DNA from: Calonectria ilicicola
Lineage: Eukaryota; Ascomycota; Sordariomycetes; Hypocreales; Nectriaceae
DNA: 64,000 bases
Reading direction: 5' to 3'
NCBI GenBank assembly: GCA_020809705.1
Contig: CP085825.1
Coordinates: 3,038,001 to 3,102,000, forward strand
In this document: piece after piece, positions 1-11,218 of the stretch
Numbering within the stretch: position 1 is the stretch's first letter
How the letters are laid out: every line of letters starts with the position of its first letter
Translations under genes and position numbers: made by a program
Notes under the pieces: generated by a model
The model's database searches: none
Told to the model about the DNA's origin: nothing
The model's input: the letters and a program-made list of their open reading frames with translations, nothing else

Positions 1-634
1 TCCCGCCGATATCTCAACCCGCCCTGCGGACGATGCCGAGTCGTCCTCCGACTCAGAAGATGACTACGGCCCTGCGCTTCCTGGAGCCTCAAACGCCAAC
101 AGGCCTGTTCTAGGACCCCAGATGCCCGAGGCCGAGCCACAGCCCCAGCGCGACTCGTGGATGCTTGCGCCGCCGACCTCTTCCTCCTACACCGAGCGCG
201 ACCCCACGCGCATCCGCACCCGCAAATTCGCCTCGAAGCCATCCGCCTCAGCAGGCTCCTCAACCATCTCCTCAATCTGGACCGAAACCCCCGAAGAGAA
301 GCTTAAGCGCCTCCAGGACTCCGTACTGGGCCGCGAGGATAAGACCAAGGAAGCTGCCGCTGGGCCTGTGCGATCCAAGGAGGAAGAGGAACGGCAGCGC
401 AAGATCGCAGCCACTATTGATGCACAGAGGGGGAAGAGTTTATTTGAAGAACACCAGAACCGAAGAGAACAGAGCGGTAAAAAAGCCGAGGAGGACGATG
501 ATCCCAGTAAGCGAGGCTTTGATAGAGAAAAGGATATGGCTCTGGGAGGGAAGATTGGTACTGCCCAGAGAAGGGAGCTGCTCAACAAGGCGGCTAATTT
601 TGGAGGCCGATTTCAAAAGGGATCATTCCTTTAA
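1..634 (+). CDS. GPALPP-motif (DUF3752-type) protein, C-terminal part
   Basis: The gene enters from the left edge. Frame 2 is open from base 2 to the stop at 632-634, giving about 210 residues. A GPALP motif preceded by an acidic DSEDDY run is encoded at about 59-90, ahead of the first in-window ATG at 122, so that ATG is internal and the true start lies outside the window. The rest is polar and charged. It contains a WTETPEEKLKRL segment and ends in a conserved-looking LGGKIGTAQRRELL...FGGRFQKGSFL tail. GPALPP repeats followed by a C-terminal DUF3752 region define the GPALPP1/KIAA1704 family of eukaryotic nuclear proteins, whose molecular role is poorly known. No intron is visible in this part. 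The assignment is fairly sure at family level; no function is claimed. Confidence 0.85.
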   Translation, partial: PADISTRPADDAESSSDSEDDYGPALPGASNANRPVLGPQMPEAEPQPQRDSWMLAPPTSSSYTERDPTRIRTRKFASKPSASAGSSTISSIWTETPEEKLKRLQDSVLGREDKTKEAAAGPVRSKEEEERQRKIAATIDAQRGKSLFEEHQNRREQSGKKAEEDDDPSKRGFDREKDMALGGKIGTAQRRELLNKAANFGGRFQKGSFL

Positions 635-1267
635 TGTCTGTTTAGATAGATACTGTTAACGTCTGGTACATAACGGCCGTGTACTGTCTACGTATTTTTC
701 AAAAGGCGCTTGGTAAAATAGGCTACGAATTCAGCTACGATAGGTACGAATCAATATCACGAATAGGTTTCAAAAACTTTGGTGGGAACAAATATTTGTT
801 TACGCCATCCAACTATTGAAGAGTCCATATAACCACCAAACTCCGCCGCTCCCTCCGTTTCCAGCTGAAGCCCGAATTTTCCAGCCCAATGCAAGATACA
901 AAGCCTGCCTCCTAAAACAATAATATCAAGACATCCCTCCCGCTATCCTCGCACCCTTTTAGGTATACGCTGAGACATTCCGTCTTTCAGTGCAACTAGG
1001 GTATATATAGCCATCCATCCAGCTATCCATGATGGCTCAAAAGACAACTCTTGCTTCTTTCACCTGCCCTGGACGTGTATAGATGAGGGTTATAAATAAA
1101 TAAAAAATGCCGATTCGTAATGCGATAATCGATTCCGGTGTATAAATCATGACGGTAGTGCCAACCCACAAAGTTGGAAAGGAGAGAAAGCCATCGCTAA
1201 GGTGATAGTGCATGTCGTAAAGGTTTTGAAGGTATCAAGGAGATCAGAGTAAAATAGATCCATGAGA
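635..1267. other. Tail-to-tail spacer
   Basis: This 633-base spacer lies between the convergent ends of the GPALPP-motif gene and the RING gene. It is AT-richer than the flanking coding DNA and should carry the 3' untranslated regions of both. An AATAAA-like stretch (ataaataaataaaa) lies near 1092-1105. No RNA gene or convincing ORF was seen. Confidence 0.6.
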
Positions 1268-2686
1268 TTATGCCGCAACTGTGGCGCGGTTTCCAGCTTC
1301 AAGCTGTGATGGCGTAACATCAGTGGCATTGCTGCCATTCTGAGGCTCATTTCGTCTTCGACCAAATCGAAAAACGTCACGGACTGACGACATCATACCA
1401 CCATTGGGTGCTTCCGCGACTTGGGGGTTTTGTGCCGATTGATCTCGGGCGCCATCAGCAGGCTGCGGGGCGGCCCGGCGTTGATCGCGACGGAAGCCTT
1501 CTGTGGGACGGACTCTGGACTGAGCTGGTTGCGTTGGTCTTGATGATCGGAACCAAGCGTTGCGGAGTCCAGAGGGCAGGTTAAGACGGTTGTTGTTGCG
1601 AGCATCGAAGTTTGCGTTATTGTTGGTGGCAGCATCGCCACCTTCAGGCGCAGGTCGGGGTTTGGGAACGTAGTAATCCGCTTTGCAGAGTGGGCAGCAG
1701 GCGCGACGGCTCGTCAGCCAGGGATCTACGCAAACGGCATGGAATGCATGGCCGCAGGTCAATCCACGAACGTCCTCGTCATCTTCCAGAGTATCTATGC
1801 AAATAGCACAGCTATCACCAGGGGCTTCCAGCATCTCGGGTGGCAGAGCGCCATCGATGTGTTCGTCATCGCTGTCTTCGCTTGAAATCCGATGAAGGTT
1901 GTTGCCAGCGGGATCGCTTCCGGTTTGGATTGCAGAGGTTTGACCAGCCTCAACAGACGGTCTTGTCGTATCCTTGGGCTTCTCGGATTCTACTGTCGCA
2001 GCCGTCGTCTCTCCCTCTTTCTGTGCCGCGGTGACAACGGTTGTCGAGGGTCGTCGGTCGGTGGACTCACGTTCCTTGGCTGAAAACTCGGGTACAACTC
2101 CGTCGACATCTCGAATGCTGTTGGCTCGGCTTGGGGGTACAGAAACACCACCGGCTGTGGGCAGACCCTCCTTTGCGCGCTCGGAAACCCAGCTCTTGTA
2201 TTTCATCATCGGAAACTTGTCATTCACCTCATCCATCGTCATAAGCTTCTTTTCGCGGCGACGGCGATGGGGTCTTGGCATATTTTCCATGTTGATGGGC
2301 TCGCCATCTTCGTTCATGCGTAGTTGTCGATTGCGAGCATTGTATCTGAAGCAGTACTTCACACCAACAATAATCCTATCATATGGTTAGAAATGACGAA
2401 CAAACAAGTCTCAAGCCATGCCTGGATTGAGAAAGTCTAAGTATGCAAGAGCCGAGTCTCACCAGAGGTTCGTGAAAACAACGCCGAAACCCAATGCTAC
2501 AAAGAAAAGTAGAGGAGAGCTGGAGCCATTGTTGTCTTTGTTGCCGCTGCTGTTGTTGTTGCTATTGCTGTCGGTGCCGTCAGATGTCGCGCTGGGGCTG
2601 CTGTTGGATGTTGCTGAAGCATCGGGGGCTGCGGCTCTGATGACGAGGCGAGCAGCCTCGTCAAGCACCTGGTGAAAGATGGCCAT
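1268..2686 (-). CDS. Membrane-anchored RING-H2 ubiquitin ligase
   Basis: Two exons on the minus strand: 2686-2463 and 2375-1268. The intron has a GTGAGA donor and an ATAG acceptor, and the product is 443 residues. The split codon at the junction restores Trp75, so one hydrophobic segment (about residues 58-80, PLLFFVALGFGVV..IIVGV) runs across both exons and forms a single predicted transmembrane helix after a Ser/Asn-rich N-terminus. A RING-H2 finger follows at about residues 264-305, with ligands C264, C267, C282, H284, H287, C290, C302 and C305 (CAIC ... CGHAFH ... CPLC). The tail is rich in Arg, Asn and Pro. RING-H2 proteins recruit an E2 and act as E3 ligases; a membrane-bound form suggests a role in ER, Golgi or vacuolar protein turnover, which is inference. 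The start is the ATG at 2686, because the codons just upstream offer only a GTG. Confidence 0.88.
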
Positions 2687-5600
2687 TTTCACGAGCGGGT
2701 CGGTGCGAGGACAAGATTGGAGTGGTGGGAGGCGGGCTCGAATTGACTCGAGGACTGCTTCACGGGTACCATGGGACAGAGAGGTTGAAACTCAGAGGAG
2801 CCCTCTGCAAGGTCGGCGGGCGCGGTTTAAGGGACGGGATATGCGGGACCGAAGGCAAGGAAGGAGATGCAAGATTTCGGTTTACATCCAGCAACTTTAT
2901 TCGATCGACGACGACTACCCTCACCAGAATCGCTCCGTGGGGACCGGCGGGACAAGAGATGATACGGAGGATGGAGAGAAACGGTCCGACGGGGATGACG
3001 GATGGGGAGGATGGGAGAAGGTGGACGGGGATGGACGGGTTAAGAGCGATGGTCGACGGGTTTGTATGGAGATGGGGTGACGGTGGAGGCGGAGTGCAGG
3101 AGGAGTGGATAAGGCAAGACCCAAGCACGGAGAGGAAAAGGAAAGGGCGAGACGAAGGGAAGGGCGACCGGACTGGACTGGGTCTAGGCCAAGGGCCAGG
3201 TGCGCAACGCCGGCGCGCAGGTAGGTGCGTGCAAGTGCAAGCGCAAGTGCGAGTGGGCAGGGGACGGGGAGGGGACAGTACGCAAAAAAGGGCGAATGCG
3301 TGCAAGAGAGGAATGGGGCGACGCCCGGGCCGGGGGGGTCCAAGGGTCGAACGGCGAGAGGTGAATGGCTAGTGGCCGTGGACGAGGGTGGGGCTGTACC
3401 AAGCCAAGCCCAGCCAAGCAAGAGACGGAGGGGCCGTAAGAGACACTGTGCAGGGGTACCTATTCAGAGGGGAGGAGGGGGCAACAGCCTCTGGGCCTTG
3501 TAGCGGCCCTGTTTGCAAGTCAGTCAGCCGCAGCGATGCCCTGTGGCCTGTACGTACAGCCTGTAGCTGGCCTGTAGGATTTGCGGAGGGCGAGGGTTCC
3601 CCGTAACGACCTTTTTCAGCGCAGGGTACCGCGCTGTCAAAAGCCCGCTCTGGTCGCAAGACGGTGCAGGCGCACACACAGGGAGGATCCAGAGGGCCAC
3701 GATAAGCGGGGGCTTCTTGCTTCTGTCCTGCTGCTTCTGGGTTTTTATCGAGCCTGAGACCTGGAGCGAGAGGCCTGGACCTTGTCTGGGGAAGGGTTGA
3801 CACGCTGCGCGGTGGTTGGTTGGTGCCCGGCGATACTGAGACTGGCGCAGGTCTTTTTTTATTTATTTTCCACTCTAGACTCTCGAGCTTTCACTTACAC
3901 CTTGGCGTTTGGGGGGGTTTTACCAGGCCGTTGGGTAACCAACATTTGCTGCAACGGACATGGAACGAGCCGAGTCAAATGCTAAAGTCAATACAATTAA
4001 AAGAACCTGGCCGCTGCACAGACAAGCATGCAAGGCAGTGCCGATCCATTGCCTCGGTGAGAAGCGATTTCCAGTGGATATCCGCCTCAAAAGAACAACC
4101 ATTGCCAGTCGGGCCGCGCGCTTGGATATCAATGGCGCGCTCAAGAAGAAATATGCCGGCAGGGGTTCGGTTGGTTTTGTTTTTCAACCAGACCCGTGCT
4201 TTCGGCCATAAATTTCATCCGAGAGTACGGGGCTTGGGTAGGTTCGTATATAGAAGCGGGATGCAATATTGCAATCTATCCTCTCATCTCTGGCAATCTC
4301 ATCGGGGCGTCGTGGGCGACAAGGCCCAACTGCCTCGCCTCAGTCTGTCGTCTCGACTCGCGCGACCCTGGTCGGCGCGCATTGCCGCCGCAATTTTCGG
4401 ATTAGACTTTTGGCATTTACGGAGACAATGGGCATTCACAAGTCGGCGCCCATTGAGAAACATACAAGTCCCCAGTCATGCCATTGTCTAGCTCCCTCTG
4501 CGTGTTATTCACTCGCACTCGCAGCAGCGCAAACCGGAACCAAATGCTGCCGCTGACCATCGTGGCGCAGCGCCCCTCCAGCCAGGGTGGAGCCATGACG
4601 GCGATCTTTGCAGGGCCGACACGAGCAACAGCACCAGCTACACATGTCTTGACTTGGTCCCAAGACTGTATTGCAACACCAATCCTGTCATATCTCACTC
4701 AGTAGAGGAACACAAAAGAACATCATTGCTTAGTCCCGAACGATCCGGACCGCACCACCATGGACATGGTCGACTGTGAGGACGGCTCCATACACGTATC
4801 GTATTTCATTTACCATATTCCCACCGGGACAGGCGAGACTATTTTGGTTCTGACTCTCCCTCTCCCTCCATCGTCGGCGCCGTGATCCGTGAATCACGCT
4901 GGCCCACTTGATGCCGGCCAACTGTCTCAGTCTCCGCCCGGCCCGCGCGGCGTCCAGTCCTCAATGCCTTTCTTGCTCCCCTCCCCTACCAGTGATCGCC
5001 GTAAATAAGAGAGTGTGAAAAGGGTCTCAGAGCAATCCGCCTCAACGGCTTTTCTTTCAAGACAATCATTTGAATTTAAAAGGTCATGTGTGCGCCGTCC
5101 GTCGTTTAACCGTGCCGCTGCTGAAAATGGCAACGGAGTAGCCGCCGCAGTGTGTCGCGAGTTTCGAACCTTGGCTGTGGCTGCAGGTCCAGAACTAGTA
5201 CTTACCCCAAGGTCGCATGCCCGTTGGTGCAGGCCTGCCAGCGGACGGCTTCCGACTGAGCTGATGCGGCGTTCATCGGCGCCACCATGCCCGTGCTGGT
5301 CCTCTGGTTGGCATCCATGTGTTGCAGAACCAGGAGAGGGTTTTGCGGTGCGTCCGATACAGCAAACGGGATATGGCCTGTCCGAGCGAAGGGGGCCACT
5401 TGTTGCTTTCTTTTTTTCTTGCTTCGATGAGCTTTGAGTCGATGAACCGGGCCGGGATTGGTACGGTAAGCGACTGAACGAGACAAAGTGGGTGCGCACA
5501 TGAGAGGGATAAACTTGGACGAGGGATAGAGGAACGATGGCGGGACTGCTAGATTAGGCCAGGGTCTTGATCCTTGATGACGATGATGGGCAATGATGAC

Positions 5601-8600
5601 GATAGTCCAACACCACCCCACAGCTTGTGCAATGCACTCTACGCCTAATTTATTCATATTGTTGCTTGGCACGCGGAAAAGGGCATAGAAAAAAAGAAGG
5701 TATACGCTCGCCACGTTATCCCTCACGTCCTTGCGCGACAGTCCCGCTGCGCGGCCCGTGTTAACAAGGACTTCGTACGCAGGCCAGGATGGACGGAATG
5801 CATCGACCAAATCTCACTCGGCAGCGTCTCAGAATCGCCAGGGGTGAACCAGATGCAGTGGTATAAAACAATAAAAAATTAATTATCAACTACGACAGAC
5901 CGCGTCGGGGCGCGTTCCGTGGTCGTACTTGGGACGGCCGCCCCCAAAGCAACCCGGCCGCGACTTTTCACGTTGCGGATGCTGAAACAATGGGTTCATC
6001 TTGTGTCGGCGTCCACGATACATACCAAACTCAGCTTGCGCCCCCTCGGGATGTGGGATGTGATCAGACGAGACATTGTGGTCGTGATGAAATGAATCGC
6101 GATCTCGACCGAGTCGATAAGGGCTTCACAAACACGAAATGATCAAAATTAGAAGCGATATAAGTCGCTGGACGCCAGTGTATGGAGTACATGAAGTAGT
6201 ATAAATGGGTTTTGCTTGTTGTTCAGGCCCTCTGGCCAAAAAAAGAAACCTCGTACATGGGCACGCGTCGCTTTGCATGGGAGCTGCTTGTCAAATCTCA
6301 GCTCAGCTCAGATTTGGCCACCAGCCCAGCCCAAAGACCCAAAAGCTCACAGGTACAAGTCAATTACAGTGCAGGCGTGGCAATTTTCACACTGGCCTTT
6401 AGCGTCGATTTCAGCTCGCTGGTGTGTCTAGATGTGAGTGGGTGTGAGTGGGCTCTCGTTTTTTAAACCAGACTGATTTGGCTTCCTTCACGAGTACCTG
6501 CAAAGCGGCGCACAGGCTGGTTCAAACCTTTGTACATGCGGGCTCTGCATTGCCGCCCATCACTTTCCCCATCACATCACCTCGCATGCTCAGAAACCGG
6601 GTAGTTCGATGCGGCCCTGTTTGTATGATGACCACGACTGCTGACGGGCTTGAATGTTATGTTTGGCCTTGTTCCATATTCGAGTGTCGCCCTTGATGAT
6701 TGGTTCAGCTTATAAAACCCCCCCTTGACTTCACAGGGTGTTCGTTCATGGATGGAACTACATGCCCCTGCTGTAACAGAGAGGTGGACATCAAGGCAGT
6801 TAAACATGCAGATGTATGACGCAGTAAAACCTAGAATGAATTCTCTCACTTTTGCAGGAGGGAGGGACTGGATTGTGGCTAAGGATGCCTTCTCAATACT
6901 CGATGGGCCATCTTCATCAAGCCCACCCCAAGACAAGGTTGCGGAACCCACGGATCGTTCGGCTGCAACGGCAAGCATATATGCCTCTGAGCCCCATTCT
7001 ACGACAACTTCCACTGGAGAGCAAAGAATTTTATCGTGCTGGCGGCATCCTCTCTCGCCACTCATTAGCGAAGATTAGGTCGGATGATCCCGGCAGTTGC
7101 AATCATGATCCACGCCTGGTTCCTGGCGAAGAGGCTATGACGCTATCAGTAACATCATCGGCAATCAGTCAGACGACCATTTGGAAGCCCCACGTATCAT
7201 TCATGTTAGTTGAGCTACAACGGTTTTTTGAATAAAGAACATAAAAGGTAAAATAAAAATAAAAAAGAGATCGTCTAAGGGATGGAAGCATCATGTGGCA
7301 AAATGCATCTACATGCTTGCCAGTCTCTTGTGCTCAGTTCACTTTGCTTTTTAAAAAAGGAGTAAAAAATTTTATGTTTCTAATTTGCTGTCTGGTGTTG
7401 TGGCCTCGAAAAAAGACATTTGAGGGTCGTGTGGACGTCAGCTTACGGATTTGGATACGCGAAAAAAAAAACCACAGAGGGGCCTGCCAAGACCTGATCT
7501 AAGAGCTTGGCGCCGGAAAACAACCTTTTGTCGTCGTCAACCTTCGGCTGTGCAAGTTGTACGTGGATGTTTCATCCCAAAGCACCACCCGTTGCAAGCA
7601 AACCAAGCGCCAATGAGTTCACAGCAAAATGCCCAGTTTGACGAGGCTATGCAGAATCCTCTTGACCACACTTTCACCGCTTATCGCTGGGGTGAAATCT
7701 TGGTTGGAATCTGAGAACCAGTGACGATGCTTAGTGCTGGCATGTTTCGGGCGTCGGCCAGGCTTGGCCTGCATTTCGGTGGCCATGTGCGCGACCTAAT
7801 GTCATGTATCAGACCCTCTGTCGCCGCCGTCATGATGGAGTGTCACACCGCGTCACCGAGAGGTGTTATGGGCCCAACCCGGATACAGCAGGTGATTGTG
7901 CGCATGTGGATGAGCGAACGGTGGATGGTTGGGCAGGCATTGCGCATTGCCTCGATACTGTCATCTGGGACTTTGTAACGGTCCCAAACATGGTGGCCGG
8001 TTACCCAGCAAACCGAGCAGTGCCTCTTTTGATTCCATCCCGCGTCTCACGCATTGGGCAAGGAGTCAAGATCAGCACCAGCCATCCGTATCGGGGCGGC
8101 TCTGGGGTCAAAACAGGCAAGCCGGGACGATGACGAGAGCAAAGGAAGAGAGGCACTGGCTGCGCGGGGGTGAATCAGTTTGTACACAAATGCGGAAACG
8201 ACACCCGACGACACACCGATGCACCAGATAGCTTCTGCCCCAGCCAGTCCAGAGCCAAGCGCAAGCGGCATCGCATTGTCCCGTCTGCCAGTGCTCGCGC
8301 TCTTGGCTTCCCCGCGCCCGATGGCGTTGCATCGCTTCCTTGACGGCGCTGTCACCCACCCAAAAGCCCCGCGCCTCCGCCTCTTTTTGTTAGGTGGTTC
8401 AGCACCACCCCGGCGGCATCCCCGGATCTGGGTAAAGAATTCAAGGTGAGGGTGATGAATCCCATGAGGGTTTCGGTGTAATGAGGAGAAAGAGCCTCGG
8501 AGAAGGCATTTTTTTTCTTTTGTTTATTTTGCTTTTTTCTAATTCTTGACAAGCGTAATTGCTATGGTGGCAATTGTAAATTCGTGACACAATTAATCCC

Positions 8601-9051
8601 ATTAGCCGGCTGGTCCTTGACTGAAAGAAAGAAAGTGGAAAAAATGAATTACGGCCAGGGTTGTAGCAAGTAGACCGGATGAATTCGAGTCCTCGCTCCT
8701 CGCTTCGCACAGTAATGCCTCATGCGCATCCAGTGGCTGGGAATAACGGATCATGGGCTCATCCGCCTGTGGGGAAGCTGTTGCTGTTAGACGCTGGGGA
8801 AAGAAATGCCCCACGCTCGCCCACTATCAACCAGCAGAGGAAGCAGGCTGGGTCCACAAAAAAACTGCCAGAGACTAAACGGATACATTGATCAGCCCGC
8901 CAGCCTCTCTTCACTTGCATCAGGAGATTTTCTGCTGCAGGACTCGACGGTCGAGGAATTGCCTCACACGCACCAAATACCAAAGCCGACTCGCACGCCC
9001 TAATCTCCAAAACCCCTAATCCCTCCCAAAACTCCCCTCCCCGCCTTGACC
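2687..9051. other. Long divergent spacer, no recognisable gene
   Basis: This is 6.4 kb between two divergently transcribed genes. The first kilobase is very GC- and G-rich and is probably the promoter and leader of the RING gene. The last 200 bases before 9052 are C-rich and are probably the cyclophilin promoter. Open frames of up to about 220 codons occur, but they overlap on both strands, lack family motifs and have the composition of chance ORFs. No tRNA cloverleaf, 5S-like sequence or transposon signature was seen. A 12-bp palindrome lies at 3548-3559. Confidence 0.6.
3548..3559. repeat. 12-bp perfect palindrome
   Basis: CTGTACGTACAG reads the same on both strands. It sits among several CTGTA/CTGTAG words between about 3530 and 3580, upstream of the RING gene. 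It could bind a dimeric regulator, but nothing shows that it does. Confidence 0.35.
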
Positions 9052-10227
9052 ATGCCGCCTACCCAGCTCCCCGAATCGGGAAACCCGCTGTGAGTATACC
9101 TCTCTCTTCTCCCTCTCCTCTTGTCCTCTTGTCCTTGTCCCGCTCCAGTCCTTCCCCTCCCCTCCCCTCCCACCCCGGAAGCCGTCCCTCTATTCCCGTC
9201 CGGTACGTCCGGGGTAAAGATAGCCTCGGCGCCTGTCACAGGGAGGGTCCCCGACTCGCCGAGCCAGACGAGGCCCGCTTTCCACAGCCATTCGTCATCG
9301 TTGCTTGTCTGCCCAGCCTCTGGTTTGCGAGCCAAGCAGAATTAAGTGAATGTGGGCTGATGCCTAGCTCTGCTCCCTTGTAGTGTATTCTTCGATATCA
9401 CCCTCGGAGGTAAGTCAATTCCGCCTCCGTCCCTGCCCTGTAGATCGGGACAATTGTCCCCGATTCTTGAGGCCATTCGCACTCGGGCCCGAGATTGCCG
9501 ATCAAGGCCTAGCTATCCAATCAAGTTGAAGTTCAACATTAGTGTTGGCTAGGACGGAACCTTTCTGCTCAATGTGCATCCATCATCGTCAAGTATCCAT
9601 ACTTACACGCATGTCTTCCTATGGCTAGGTGAACCTCTAGGACGCATCACATTTGAGTTATTCAAAGATGTTGTGCCCAAGACGGCCGAAAATTTCCGCC
9701 AGTTCTGCACTGGAGAGTCCAAGAATGCGGCCAGCAGACCTCAAGGCTACAAGGGCTCAAAGTTTCACCGAATAGTTGGTTGCCTCCCCGTTCACTCCAA
9801 AAGAATTGATGTGGATTAACACTAGACTGCAGATTCCCAACTTCATGTGCCAAGGAGGTGATTTCCTCAACGGTGACGGAACTGGCTCAACCTGCATCTG
9901 GGGCTTCAAGGCCTTTGAAGATGAAAACTTCATTTTGAAGCACGACCAGCCCGGTCTGCTCTCAATGGCTGTAATTCCCCACTAGTATTCAAATATTCAT
10001 GCCTGCAGTAGCTAACCTTGCATCAGAACGCCGGTCCTAATACCAACGGCTCCCAATTCTTCATTACCACCGTTCCTACTCCCTTCCTCGACAACAAGCA
10101 CGTCGTGTTTGGCAAAGTGGTTGATGGTATGGATGTTGTCAAGAAAATGGAGGCTACGAAGACTGGCTACCGTGGAAAGGATGTGCCCAACCTTGACGTG
10201 GTTATTGCCCAGTGTGGTGAGATGTAG
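9052..10227 (+). CDS. cyp3: Peptidyl-prolyl cis-trans isomerase, cyclophilin H type
   Basis: Five exons: 9052-9089, 9384-9409, 9629-9774, 9833-9970 and 10027-10227. They give 182 residues, the normal size for a single-domain cyclophilin. Exon 2 is only 26 bases, but it is needed to restore the [15 protein letters not shown] strand. Core motifs are [40 protein letters not shown] and [11 protein letters not shown]. The active-site Arg, Phe and Gln are present. The protein ends in QCGEM, the same ending as human PPIH and its fungal counterparts, which associate with the U4/U6.U5 tri-snRNP and help spliceosomal protein folding. The Trp found in the cyclosporin-binding loop of CypA is replaced by Phe (TPFLDNKH), as is common outside the CypA group. 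The start sits in a short [12 protein letters not shown] leader. Confidence 0.93.
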
Positions 10228-11218
10228 ACGGACCCTGTCTCGTCGGTATATGGAAGAGAAAAATGGCTGCATGAAAAAGGATTGCGTCGTTGTTTTGGTA
10301 TGAACGCTAGAAAAGGCGATGGTAGATACCCGTAGGAATGCTCTTCGATCGTTCCCGTTGTTGACTACTTCCTGGCATGTGTATCCCTCAAGCTCCTTTG
10401 TTGAACGTGTCATGTCTGAATCTGAGTCAACACTTCATCTCCGCGGTTGCTCACCTCAGGGGCGCACTACCGCTGGTTGGTGTTCCGTTTGTCACAGTAG
10501 CACCAGTCATTGTTCAACATAATACTACAGGGAATGACACAATCACTCACATGGACGAGACACACAACTTGAAATGCAACCAAGAAAATTTCATTTGCTT
10601 TCTGGTTTCGCAAAAGACTAGCTTTGGAAACGATCCTAATCCTGTCTACTCTACCTAACTGAAAGATTCGCGCGCGCGTCGTTTGTATCCATCCATTTCC
10701 GTGAAACCAAATATCAAACCCGCATATAAAAAAAAAAAAAAGAAAACATGAGCAAAGATGCGAGCCAATCCCAATGTTTGCGTCAAGCAACAAGAGGACG
10801 CCCCATGTAAACAAATGGTATCAATGTATCCAACGCCTGTATATGCTACCCATGCCCCTCCCCAATGCCTGCCAAACGCTGATTCGCCTGTTTTCCCCTT
10901 TGTTTTCTTTTCCAGCCGTGTTGCCTGCGTTAAAAGGTCATCGTGTAATTTTTTTGGACTTTTTTTTTTCTTTTTTTCTTTCCCAAGTCTTGCCCTAACA
11001 CACTACGGTGATAAAGTTCGCTTCTGTATATGTACTGAAGAAAGAGAGAGACGGAATGAAAATGAAAGAGAGGAGAAGAGAGAAAAAAGATATTGTAAAA
11101 AGGGCGCGAGCTTGAAGGGCCGTACCGTGGAAGGCTTTGGGTAAGATGGTACCTTTGTTTAAACCGAAAGCGTACTTGGTGTATCAAACACTGCTAACTG
11201 CCTTGCGGCTCGGTACAT
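10228..11218. other. Tail-to-tail spacer with purine tracts
   Basis: About 1 kb between the convergent cyclophilin and HSW-protein genes. It contains an A13 run near 10729-10741, a T-rich stretch near 10950-10982 and a GA-rich stretch at about 11038-11100. These are likely 3' untranslated sequences. No further gene was seen. Confidence 0.5.

Noticed and set aside
4927..5810. Overlapping minus-strand ORFs of 190 and 202 codons
   Set aside because: They overlap each other in different frames and a plus-strand ORF of 140 codons, have no family motif, and no splice partners extend them.
8580..8700. tRNA-like boxes (TTAGCCGGCTGG and GAATTCGAGTCC)
   Set aside because: The spacing is too long for a tRNA and no acceptor, anticodon or T stems can be paired.
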